A DNA stretch of 13,664 nucleotides from Promethearchaeota archaeon. Lineage in GTDB: Archaea > Asgardarchaeota > Lokiarchaeia > Sigyniarchaeales > SOKP01. Both the position numbers and the translations under genes were made by a program. This document shows positions 6,883 through 13,490 of this stretch, piece by piece. The stretch is taken from NCBI GenBank assembly GCA_030615145.1, contig JAUWZT010000073.1, forward strand, positions 1 through 13,664, in the 5' to 3' direction. Numbering within the stretch: position 1 is the first letter of the stretch; each line of letters begins with the position of its first letter. Under the pieces are notes generated by a model. It saw nothing but the letters and a program-made list of their open reading frames with translations, searched no databases and was not told where the DNA came from.

Positions 6883-8718
6883 ATGGAAGATTATGAACTT
6901 TTTAATAGGAATACACAAGCGATAATCTACGGACTTCAAAGGAATCCTATCCAAAGAATGCTTGATTTTGATTTTGTGAGTAAAAGAGAAAAAGAATCAG
7001 TAGCAGCAATAATTAGACCTACTCAGAATGCTGCAATTAGTTATCACAAGGTTTTTTATGGGAATAAAGAAATAGTTGTACCTATTTATAAAACGCTTGA
7101 TTTAGCCATGAAAAACCACCCTAACGCTGATGTGATGATAAATTTTGCTTCCTTTAGATCCTCGTATGAAACTAGTAAAGAAGCTCTTGAATCTGATACA
7201 ATTCGCACAGTTGTTATCATCGCTGAAGGCATTCCTGAAAGACAGAGTCGAAAATTAATAAAAATCGCAGAAGAGAGGAAGAAGAATATTATTGGTCCAG
7301 CTACCGTAGGAGGAATTGTAGCGGGGGCTTTTAAAATTGGAAATACAGCAGGAACTTTAGAAAATATTAAACTTTCCAAACTATATCGACCAGGTTCAGT
7401 TGGCTTCGTCTCAAAATCAGGTGGCTTAAGCAACGAAATGAATTTTATGATAAGTCAAACAACCGATGGCGTATTTGAAGGCATTGCTATCGGGGGTGAT
7501 AGATATCCTGGTTCAAGATTAATTGATCATCTAATGCGATACGAAGCAAACCCTAAAATTAAAATGCTAGTAACTTTAGGAGAGATAGGTGGAACTGACG
7601 AATATGCGATAGTAGACGCATTAAAAAACGGAAAGATAACAAAACCTATAGTTGTGTGGGTAACAGGGACAGCAGCAAAACTGCTGCCGAAGGGATTGCA
7701 GTTTGGTCATGCGGGGGCTATGGCAGATAGCGCAAGAGAAACTGCTGACGCTAAGAATCGCGCATTAAGAGAGGCTGGTGCTATCGTTCCAGATTCATAC
7801 GAAGATTTTGACAAAGAAATTAGAAAAACATTTGAAAATTTAAAAAAGGAAGGCAAAATTGACCCCATTGAAGAATTTGTACCTCCAGAAGTTCCACTGG
7901 ACTATAATACTGCGATTCGTTTAGGAAAAGTAAGAAGACCGACCGATGTAGTTGTAACTATTTCAGATGATAGAGGTGATGTGCCAACTTTTGCTGGTGT
8001 TGGATTAGACAAAATAATCAGAGAAAACAAATCAATTGGGTATGTGATTGGTCTTTTATGGTTCAAAAGAGAGTTACCAGAGTTTGCTCAACAATTTATC
8101 GAGATGGTAATTAAATTGACAGCCGACCACGGACCCGCGGTTTCAGGAGCTCACAACGCAATTATCACAGCACGCGCAGGTAAAGATTTAATGGCGTCGC
8201 TTGCTTCAGGAATTCTCACGATCGGCCCGAGATTCGGTGGAGCAATCTCAAACGCAGCTAAATACTTCAGGGAAGCTTTGCAAAAAGGGATGACCCCCTT
8301 AGAATTTATGGGTTATATGAAAGATGTCGTGAAGATTAACATCCCTGGAATCGGCCATAGAATAAAATCAGTTCAAAATCCTGATGTACGAGTTCAATTA
8401 TTGAAAGAATTTGTCTTTAAAAACTTTGAAAAACATCCCCACCTTGATTACGCTCTAGAAGTAGAGAAACTTACCACCTCCAAAAGAAATAATTTAATAT
8501 TGAATGTAGATGGATGTATCGGGATTACTTTCTTAGACCTCTTAGAAAATCTGGATTTTATTAAAGAGGAAATTGAAGATGTAATATTCAGCGAAGCTCT
8601 AAACGGATTATTTGTACTTGGAAGATCAATTGGAATGATGGGACATGTGTTTGATCAGAAACGTCAACGCGCAGGCCTCTATAGACAACCTTGGGACGAA
8701 ATTCTATTTTCGGATTAA
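6883..8718 (+). CDS. aclA: ATP-citrate lyase, large catalytic subunit
   Basis: This 611-residue subunit corresponds to bacterial AclA, the plant large subunit and the C-terminal half of animal ATP-citrate lyase. Residues about 10-330 form the succinyl-CoA-synthetase-alpha-like part: IIGPATVGGI, SKLYRPGSV, IAIGGDRYPGS and FGHAGAMA, where His276 matches the phosphorylated histidine (His760 of the human enzyme). Residues about 345-611 form the citrate-synthase-like citryl-CoA lyase domain: ADHGPAVSGAH (414-424), TIGPRFGGA, GIGHRIKS (489-496), LNVDGCIG and the C-terminal LYRQPWDEI. All catalytic motifs seem intact. Similarity to the animal enzyme is striking along the whole length. The usual role is acetyl-CoA production in the reductive TCA cycle or supply of cytosolic acetyl-CoA; in an archaeon that acetyl-CoA would also feed mevalonate and lipid synthesis. 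The gene sits between aclB and icd. Confidence 0.96.
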   Translation: MEDYELFNRNTQAIIYGLQRNPIQRMLDFDFVSKREKESVAAIIRPTQNAAISYHKVFYGNKEIVVPIYKTLDLAMKNHPNADVMINFASFRSSYETSKEALESDTIRTVVIIAEGIPERQSRKLIKIAEERKKNIIGPATVGGIVAGAFKIGNTAGTLENIKLSKLYRPGSVGFVSKSGGLSNEMNFMISQTTDGVFEGIAIGGDRYPGSRLIDHLMRYEANPKIKMLVTLGEIGGTDEYAIVDALKNGKITKPIVVWVTGTAAKLLPKGLQFGHAGAMADSARETADAKNRALREAGAIVPDSYEDFDKEIRKTFENLKKEGKIDPIEEFVPPEVPLDYNTAIRLGKVRRPTDVVVTISDDRGDVPTFAGVGLDKIIRENKSIGYVIGLLWFKRELPEFAQQFIEMVIKLTADHGPAVSGAHNAIITARAGKDLMASLASGILTIGPRFGGAISNAAKYFREALQKGMTPLEFMGYMKDVVKINIPGIGHRIKSVQNPDVRVQLLKEFVFKNFEKHPHLDYALEVEKLTTSKRNNLILNVDGCIGITFLDLLENLDFIKEEIEDVIFSEALNGLFVLGRSIGMMGHVFDQKRQRAGLYRQPWDEILFSD

Positions 8719-8811
8719 CCTCCTCATCAAACTCAACGCAGGGAATGTATTGATGGAAATAAAAATATTTTTTTACAATAATAATTAATAATTAGAAATC
8801 GAAAGGAAATA

Positions 8812-8836
8812 TTTGATTAACTTATAATTAATCAAA
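8812..8836. promoter_or_regulatory. Perfect 9-bp dyad around the TATA box of icd
   Basis: Arms TTTGATTAA (8812-8820) and TTAATCAAA (8828-8836) are perfectly complementary and flank CTTATAA (8821-8827), which itself resembles a TATA element. Transcription would begin near 8850, leaving a leader of about 65 bases before the icd ATG. A dimeric regulator bound here would cover the TATA box and block initiation, so I read it as a candidate repressor operator. AT-rich DNA produces dyads by chance, though a 9-bp perfect match is less common. The rest of 8719-8915 is AT-rich leader. Confidence 0.5.
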
Positions 8837-8858
8837 AAATTGTAATATCACGAGTACC

Positions 8859-8894
8859 AAAAAAAAAAAATAGAAAAGTAAAAAGCAAAAAGTA
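8859..8894 (+). repeat. A12 run and heptamer repeats in the icd leader
   Basis: Twelve consecutive A (8859-8870) are followed by three direct copies of the heptamer AAAAGYA (8874-8880, 8881-8887, 8888-8894). This purine-only leader precedes AGGGAAAA at 8903-8910, the likely ribosome site of icd. The tract is prone to slippage. Confidence 0.6.
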
Positions 8895-8915
8895 AAAGAA
8901 ATAGGGAAAATAAAA

Positions 8916-10109
8916 ATGGATGAGATTATTGAAAATGCGAAAATCCACTTTGGAAACCTTGTAAAAGATCAGTTAGAAAGAGTAGAGCGAATGAAAAAAG
9001 CTGGAGATTGGGTTGATTACACAACGAAAAAACCAATTATCATCGGACTCGTTGGGGGGGATGGTATCGGCCCATTTATTACAAAACACGCGCAAGCCGT
9101 TCTAGAATTCTTGTTAAAAGAAGAGATAGAGAATGGAAGAGTTGAGCTTCGAGTAATTGAAGGACTGACGATTGAAAATAGAGCAAAAGTAATGAAAGCG
9201 ATCCCTGATGATGTGTTAGTAGAAATAAAAAAATGCCATGTTTTATTAAAGGGGCCTACTACAACACCGCGAAAAGGGGATAAATGGCCAAACATCGAAA
9301 GTGCAAATGTAACCATACGTCGTGAATTGGATCTATTTGCAAATGTTCGCCCAGTTAAAGTACCTGAAAAAAATATCGATTGGATGTTTTTCAGAGAAAA
9401 TACTGAGGGAGCTTATGTATTAGGTTCTAAAGGTATTAACATCACTGATGATTTAGCCTTTGATTTTAAGGTCATTACATCGCAAGGAGCAGAAAGAATT
9501 ATCAGATTAGCCTTTGATTATGCTAAAAAGAACAATATTAACAAGGTCACAGTGGTTACCAAAGCAAACGTTGTAAAAGCTACTGATGGGAAATTCCTTG
9601 CTTTAGCAGAGGAAGTGGCAAAAGATTATCCCGAAGTAGAATGGGACGATTGGTATATCGACATTATGACGGCTAAGCTAGTAGATCCAGCAAGACAAAG
9701 CCAATTTAGAGTTTTTGTCGCTCCGAACCTTTATGGGGATATCATTACTGACGAGGCAGCTCAGATTCAAGGAGGCGTTGGAACTGCGGGCTCTGCGAAC
9801 ATTGGAAAACAATATTCTATGTTTGAAGCAATTCACGGTTCAGCCCCCCGTATGGTAGAAGAGGGAAGAGCACAATACGCTGATCCTTCGAGTATTATCA
9901 AAGCAGCGGCTTTACTTATGAACCATATAGGATTTGCTGAAAAAGCGAAAAAACTCGAAATGGCGCTTGATATTTGTGCAACGCTAGAAAAGAAACTAAC
10001 AATTACTGGCCGAGATAACGGAGCTACTGGCGAAGAATTCGCAAAGTATATCATGGATACCCTTACAGACCCACAATTAGAAAAACATTTTAAAGAATAT
10101 AGTAAATAA
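8916..10109 (+). CDS. icd: Isocitrate dehydrogenase (isocitrate/isopropylmalate dehydrogenase family)
   Basis: This 397-residue enzyme belongs to the beta-decarboxylating dehydrogenases and interconverts isocitrate and 2-oxoglutarate + CO2. Visible motifs: VGGDGIGP (46-53); the substrate loop ESANVTIRRELDLFANVRP (128-146) with Ser129, Asn131, Arg135 and Arg145; FRENTEGAY (159-167); Lys216 in VTKAN; and metal-binding Asp275 and Asp279 in NLYGDIITDEAA. Ser129 and the NVTIRRELDL context favour isocitrate over isopropylmalate. In the coenzyme loop HGSAPRMVEEG (307-317), Arg312 stands where NAD-type enzymes have Asp and E. coli NADP-type has Lys, so NADP is the likelier cofactor. The 40-residue N-terminal extension resembles the type I recall from anaerobic bacteria such as sulphate reducers, which may hint at transfer. 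It follows aclBA by 197 bases with its own promoter. Next to ATP-citrate lyase it may run reductively. Confidence 0.9.
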   Translation: MDEIIENAKIHFGNLVKDQLERVERMKKAGDWVDYTTKKPIIIGLVGGDGIGPFITKHAQAVLEFLLKEEIENGRVELRVIEGLTIENRAKVMKAIPDDVLVEIKKCHVLLKGPTTTPRKGDKWPNIESANVTIRRELDLFANVRPVKVPEKNIDWMFFRENTEGAYVLGSKGINITDDLAFDFKVITSQGAERIIRLAFDYAKKNNINKVTVVTKANVVKATDGKFLALAEEVAKDYPEVEWDDWYIDIMTAKLVDPARQSQFRVFVAPNLYGDIITDEAAQIQGGVGTAGSANIGKQYSMFEAIHGSAPRMVEEGRAQYADPSSIIKAAALLMNHIGFAEKAKKLEMALDICATLEKKLTITGRDNGATGEEFAKYIMDTLTDPQLEKHFKEYSK

Positions 10110-10136
10110 TATGAAAAGATACTTTAAATAACAAAC

Positions 10137-10153
10137 TTTTTTTAATTTTTTTT
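10137..10153 (+). terminator. Double T-run terminator after icd
   Basis: Seven T (10137-10143) and eight T (10146-10153), separated by AA, begin 27 bases after the icd stop codon. No hairpin precedes them. This is the pattern of archaeal intrinsic terminators and closes the acl-icd region. Confidence 0.65.
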
Positions 10154-10167
10154 AATAATAAAATAGC

Positions 10168-10198
10168 TTATAGTACTATAAATAAATCTAATTTATAG
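10168..10198. repeat. Two overlapping AT-rich dyads between icd and the antitoxin-like gene
   Basis: TTATAGTACTATAA (10168-10181) is a perfect 14-bp palindrome. Overlapping it, CTATAAAT (10176-10183) pairs perfectly with ATTTATAG (10191-10198) across seven bases. They lie about 95 bases upstream of the gene at 10293. They could be operator sites, as toxin-antitoxin modules often bind such dyads, but base composition makes chance a real possibility. Confidence 0.4.
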
Positions 10199-10248
10199 AT
10201 ATACTTGGTTCATTTTCTTAATAATAAAATCTTAATCTTGAAATGAAT

Positions 10249-10258
10249 AAATATTTAA
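10249..10258 (+). promoter_or_regulatory. TATA box of the antitoxin-like gene
   Basis: AAATATTTAA lies behind a GAAA patch at 10240-10243 and 35-44 bases before the ATG at 10293. It predicts a transcript with a leader of about ten bases. Confidence 0.45.
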
Positions 10259-10292
10259 GGTTAAATAACTAGTTTTATAATAGTGACTGATT

Positions 10293-10481
10293 ATGAGTAA
10301 TATTACTAAAAAAGAATTACACAATCTCATTGAACGAATGCCAGATGATTTTACATTGGAGGATTTACAGTATCGTCTTTTTGTTCTTCAAAAATTAAAA
10401 AAGGCAGAATATCAATTAAAGCAAGGAATAAAAACCTCTACACTAGATGAGACGAAAGAATTAGTAAAAAAATGGAATTAG
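10293..10481 (+). CDS. Small addiction-module antitoxin-like protein
   Basis: The 62-residue product resembles short antitoxins paired with RelE/ParE toxins. It opens with TKKELHNLIERMPDDFTLEDL (5-25), a helical pattern, continues with RLFVLQKLKKAEYQLKQG (28-45), and ends in a charged helix with the conserved-looking ETKELVKKWN. In such proteins the N-terminal half dimerises or binds DNA and the C-terminal helix blocks the toxin. No complete toxin gene follows: after the TAG stop, the same frame encodes IEIIFPIPSR and more, which weakly recalls the first strand of RelE-like toxins but is too short. It may therefore be an orphan antitoxin left by decay, or an antitoxin acting on a toxin elsewhere. 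It is the only gene here with a TAG stop. It converges on the VapC gene 82 bases away. The family call rests on pattern recall only. Confidence 0.55.
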   Translation: MSNITKKELHNLIERMPDDFTLEDLQYRLFVLQKLKKAEYQLKQGIKTSTLDETKELVKKWN

Positions 10482-10563
10482 ATTGAAATAATATTTCCAA
10501 TTCCATCCCGAATCAATAAAAATGAAACCCTTTGGTATGCAAATCTTAAGAAATTTGTTAGAG

Positions 10564-10968
10564 TTATAGTTTTTCCCAATTTTGGAAAGAAAGTTTAGGG
10601 ATTCTCTCATAATGTCTTACATTTCTAGTTATCAAGGTCTCTTTATGATGAATAATTATACTTCCAATCAATTCATCATAATCTCCAATTATTTCTCCTT
10701 TTTTTCTCAAATCTGCTGAGATTTTAGCGTAGATTTTCATAATTGTTAAATTCAAATTTAAAACTTCCACTTTTTTAAGAAAATGTTCAATTTTTGTAAT
10801 ATTCTCTTCTATTTTAGTAGATAGATATGCTCCTTTATATAGCTCTCCCACATTTATGATCGTAGTCTTTAATTTAGTTTCATTTTCCTCATAATTACTG
10901 AGGATTTCAATAATTTTTGGAGCTTCACGAAAATAACCTATTATAAAATCAGTGTCAAGAATAACCAT
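10564..10968 (-). CDS. vapC: VapC-like PIN-domain ribonuclease toxin
   Basis: This 134-residue single PIN domain has the ordinary size of VapC toxins, Mg-dependent endoribonucleases that cut tRNA or rRNA when freed from antitoxin. The acidic site is visible: Asp5 in ILDTDFII, Glu42 in NVGELYKG, and Asp96 and Asp98 in GDYDELIGS. The next motif, TRNVRHYERIP (114-124), is the typical end of this VapC subgroup, where Asn replaces the fourth acidic residue. The protein looks intact and active. It starts 20 bases after the VapB gene on the same strand, so the pair forms one operon with the antitoxin first, as usual. The start is ATG at 10968; no signal peptide or membrane span is seen. Confidence 0.9.
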   Translation of the reverse strand: MVILDTDFIIGYFREAPKIIEILSNYEENETKLKTTIINVGELYKGAYLSTKIEENITKIEHFLKKVEVLNLNLTIMKIYAKISADLRKKGEIIGDYDELIGSIIIHHKETLITRNVRHYERIPKLSFQNWEKL

Positions 10969-10988
10969 TTTAATTACTCTTTATAATC

Positions 10989-11213
10989 TTAAAGTTCAAT
11001 ATCTCTTGAAACATTACCTTTCAAACGGTCTTTATAAAGAATTTTTTCTATTTTTTCCCAATCTTCAGAGTTACCTTCAAGATCTTCATTTAAATTATTT
11101 TTTTTTTCATTTATTAGTCGAAGAATAAAATTCGAAATAGACTCGTCTTTTTGTTTCAAATCTGTTATCTTCTTATAAACATCTTCAGAGATGTCTATTG
11201 TTTTTTGTGTCAT
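10989..11213 (-). CDS. vapB: VapB-type antitoxin
   Basis: The 74-residue product has the layout of archaeal VapB antitoxins of the DUF217 type. An N-terminal ribbon-helix-helix-like segment, KTIDISEDVYKKITDLKQ (4-21), is followed by SISNFILRLINEKK (25-38). An acidic, probably flexible C-terminal half, NEDLEGNSEDWEKIEKIL (41-58), would wrap round the toxin. Its place immediately before the PIN-domain gene supports the assignment. VapB proteins neutralise the toxin and repress their own operon. Identification rests on size, pattern and partner rather than a strict motif. Confidence 0.8.
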   Translation of the reverse strand: MTQKTIDISEDVYKKITDLKQKDESISNFILRLINEKKNNLNEDLEGNSEDWEKIEKILYKDRLKGNVSRDIEL

Positions 11214-11239
11214 TATCTAGTTTTAATAAATAATTTTTA

Positions 11240-11247
11240 ATATTTAA
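11240..11247 (-). promoter_or_regulatory. TATA box of the vapBC operon
   Basis: TTAAATAT on the minus strand, preceded by AGAA, lies 27-34 bases before the vapB ATG at 11213. The predicted transcript is leaderless, and no ribosome site is visible before vapB. Confidence 0.5.
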
Positions 11248-11354
11248 TTCTATTGATACAAAATCATTTAAAATACAATATGGTCTGAATCTGCTAAAAA
11301 TGATCATAGAAATATAGTAAAAAAAAAATAATATATTAGAAAGTTGGAAAATTT

Positions 11355-11834
11355 TTAATTCCCTTTTTTTGCTGCCTTCTTAGCTCTGCTATCTAAATAT
11401 CTTTGTCTCATCTTCTTAGGTTTTGTAGCGTATATTAATATATTTAGTATTGCTGCAAAAAGTAATATAACTCCAGTAACTATATATGAAATCCTACTAA
11501 TTCTATCTGTAAAAGGATGACTAGCTAGACCAAAAAGCATTGAAGCTACAATTAATACAACGATAAAAACAATAAGATGACCTCTAAATAATTTCCCATC
11601 TGAAATATCAAGGGTAATCGAAGGTGTGCCAGTCCCTTCTGAAACAGTTGGTTTTCTATAAGCATAAATGAGAAGTATTATACCTAATATCAGAAAAGTT
11701 ATCCCTATTGCCCAATACTAGACCGGCATTCCTGGGAAAAAAAAAACAACTGAAATAACCTCAGCAACAAACAGGAGTATAAAAATTATAGCAATTGCTA
11801 GAATTCCTTTAGAAATTTCTTGTTTCGCACTCAT
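11355..11834 (-). pseudogene. Small four-span membrane protein with an in-frame TAG
   Basis: From the ATG at 11834 the minus strand encodes 38 residues, MSAKQEISKG followed by a hydrophobic span and FFFPGMPV, then a TAG at 11720-11718. The same frame stays open for 120 more codons to TAA. The continuation clearly belongs: YWAIGITFLILGIILLIYAY is a second span, then a polar loop with GTGTPSITLDISDG, a third span LIVFIVVLIVASMLFG, a fourth VTGVILLFAAILNILIYA, and a lysine/arginine-rich tail KPKKMRQRYLDSRAKKAAKK. The 61-codon ATG reading at 11540 starts inside span three and is not credible. A run of ten T in coding sense (11746-11737) lies 16 bases before the TAG, but the frame agrees on both sides, so a substitution rather than an indel is implied. 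It is a nonsense-mutated gene, a sequence error or a readthrough codon. I recognise no family. Confidence 0.7.
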
Positions 11835-11899
11835 ATCAATCAAAATCTATTATTATTTTTAAAATTAAAATTAAGATTAACTGAATATTGTTTTTTACA

Positions 11900-11907
11900 T
11901 ATATAAA
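11900..11907 (-). promoter_or_regulatory. TATA box upstream of the interrupted membrane-protein gene
   Basis: TTTATATA on the minus strand, preceded by AAAAAA, is a good TATA element. It lies 66 bases before the ATG at 11834, giving a leader of about 40 bases. The remaining spacer up to 12046 shows no credible gene. Confidence 0.4.
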
Positions 11908-12046
11908 TTTTTTAAAAAAAGAGGTTACCATTAACATCTGAGTGGGGTTTATCATTCTCATAGTACAATCAATAATTATTATTACAAATCCCAAATTAAT
12001 TATTAAAATAATGTAAAGAATACTTTTAGAATGGTTTGTATTTATG

Positions 12047-12054
12047 AAAAAAAA
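12047..12054 (-). terminator. T-run terminator after the condensation-domain gene
   Basis: Eight T on the minus strand, 26 bases after the TAA at 12080 and following a further T-rich stretch. There is no hairpin, consistent with archaeal termination. Confidence 0.5.
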
Positions 12055-12079
12055 GAAAGTAAAAATTGTTTTGTTCTTA

Positions 12080-13450
12080 TTATTTTGCTAAACCTAAATA
12101 TTCTAAAGCTTTATTCTTAATTCTCTCCATCGTGGGTGTATCTGTAGTTTCTTCTAAGTAATTAATTGTAAAGGTTAATTTTCCAGCGACTGTTACTGCC
12201 GGAATAACCAGTTCGATGTACGGAGTACCTGATGTAATAAAGATAAAACGATCCAATTCTAACGAACCATACTTAGTAGGGTAATCTAATTGACCCAGAT
12301 TTGTTACTGCTAATCCAGGCATGCTTGGAATTTGTTTTTTTGCCCGTTTATTAACTATATTTTTTTCATCGTTGCTAAAGGTATGAATTTTGTCATATCT
12401 ACTGAAATTCGAGGGTACATTTTTGCCCATAAAGCTGAATGATTTAGCGTCTACGAGAGTCTTATCAATGAGGCTTGTTATAACTGCAAATTTAAATACT
12501 TTGTTAATGTCGAGTTTTTCTCTTACTTTTTTTCCGAAGGTCTTAGTGTTTTCCCAAAAATCTTTTTTTGGATTATAAGATAATTTAAATTGAAATCCAG
12601 CTACGTAAAATCCAAAATGTTCGCCTACAGGTTTTCTATATAGTTTGCGTGTATTCACCGGTAACAAAATGTTTTGCCTTCCTCCTTTGAATGGCCCTCG
12701 GATAGAGCGTCGTGCTGCTAGAAACGCAGTGTTAAGAGCTGAATTCACTGTTACTCCTTGTTGATGGCATTTTTCAACGAGATATGATGTTTCTTTTTCG
12801 TTCAATTCCACTGAAATAATATTGAAATTAAAACTATCCCAATATGCCCTAAAGATATTATCCTCATCCTCCTCGTCGAAAACAACTTTTACATTTTGCC
12901 ATTTTTTGTTCATAGTATTGATTGCAAACATTATAGCTTTTCCAATCGTTACATTCGTTGGGAAGTTTTCAAGGGTTGCTAACGGGGGTTCTGACAATTC
13001 TTGAGTCTCTCGACCTGGATTTCCTATGTATAATAAGAGATCTCGAGCTAAAATGGCTAAAGAGGTTCCATCACATATTGCATGATGACAAATGATAATA
13101 ATTTCAGAAATTTCGGGTGATTGTAATAATACAAAGCGGACTAGTGGTCCTTTTTCTAGCTCAAAACGGATTTTATAATCATTCAAGAGTTCATGATGCC
13201 AATCTTTATCCGAAGTATGTTGCACTACCTTTAACGGATTTTCAGGAACATTCTCCGTGGTATACCAAGCATCATAATTTTCATCAAGATAAATTCGAGC
13301 TCCCACCAATGGATGCTGTTGCCTTACTTTATTTAATGCAATTCTTAAATTTTCTTCTGAGATAAATCCTTTGACTCGAGCGACTATAGATATTGTATGG
13401 GTAGGTGCCCTAAAGAATCTCCTCTCAAAAGAGTTTAATTTTCTTTTCAA
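12080..13450 (-). CDS. Free-standing condensation-domain / acyltransferase-like protein
   Basis: The 456-residue product has the two-lobed fold pattern of the condensation (CoA-dependent acyltransferase) superfamily. The active-site motif HHAICDG spans 122-128, with His123 as the expected catalytic histidine and Asp127 the structural aspartate. Other landmarks are LRIALNKVRQQHPLVGARI (35-53), GVTVNSALNTAF (232-243), LLPVNTRKL (262-270) and VTNLGQLD (382-389). The length equals one condensation domain and no carrier or adenylation domain adjoins, so it is not part of a modular synthetase here. Relatives include alcohol O-acetyltransferases, PapA-type and wax-ester/diacylglycerol acyltransferases; an acyl-CoA-dependent ester or amide synthesis is plausible. 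The start is uncertain: TTG at 13450, or ATT at 13468, which is six bases after a GAGGTG site and adds six codons. It lies divergent to another gene. Confidence 0.85.
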   Translation of the reverse strand: MKRKLNSFERRFFRAPTHTISIVARVKGFISEENLRIALNKVRQQHPLVGARIYLDENYDAWYTTENVPENPLKVVQHTSDKDWHHELLNDYKIRFELEKGPLVRFVLLQSPEISEIIIICHHAICDGTSLAILARDLLLYIGNPGRETQELSEPPLATLENFPTNVTIGKAIMFAINTMNKKWQNVKVVFDEEDEDNIFRAYWDSFNFNIISVELNEKETSYLVEKCHQQGVTVNSALNTAFLAARRSIRGPFKGGRQNILLPVNTRKLYRKPVGEHFGFYVAGFQFKLSYNPKKDFWENTKTFGKKVREKLDINKVFKFAVITSLIDKTLVDAKSFSFMGKNVPSNFSRYDKIHTFSNDEKNIVNKRAKKQIPSMPGLAVTNLGQLDYPTKYGSLELDRFIFITSGTPYIELVIPAVTVAGKLTFTINYLEETTDTPTMERIKNKALEYLGLAK

Positions 13451-13474
13451 TTTTTTATATTGCGTAATTTTTTA

Positions 13475-13480
13475 CACCTC
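13475..13480 (-). promoter_or_regulatory. Ribosome-binding site of the condensation-domain gene
   Basis: GAGGTG on the minus strand matches the archaeal anti-Shine-Dalgarno well. It lies 24 bases from TTG 13450, too far for normal use, but six bases from an in-frame ATT at 13468. A stop codon in frame at 13474-13472 sets the upstream limit. Confidence 0.5.
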
Positions 13481-13490
13481 ATATTTTATT

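Noticed and set aside
8719..8728. CCTCCTCATC after aclA, a Shine-Dalgarno sequence on the minus strand
   Set aside because: No start codon follows at usable distance on that strand.
5651..9316. Minus-strand open frames of 89-115 codons inside aclB, aclA and icd
   Set aside because: Antisense shadows of highly conserved enzymes.
10482..10598. Genome-wide TAG readthrough extending the antitoxin-like protein
   Set aside because: The extension is short, its second half is antisense to conserved VapC codons, and it ends in another TAG; better read as spacer or remnant than as translated sequence.
11837..11965. 42-codon minus-strand reading starting ATGAGAATG upstream of the interrupted membrane protein
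   Set aside because: Composition is low-complexity (repeated Leu/Ile from AT-rich spacer) and the frame overlaps the promoter of the next gene; not credible as a gene.
12390..13365. Plus-strand open frames of 60-82 codons inside the condensation-domain gene
   Set aside because: They lie antisense to a conserved protein and show no domain, promoter or ribosome site; shadows of the real gene.
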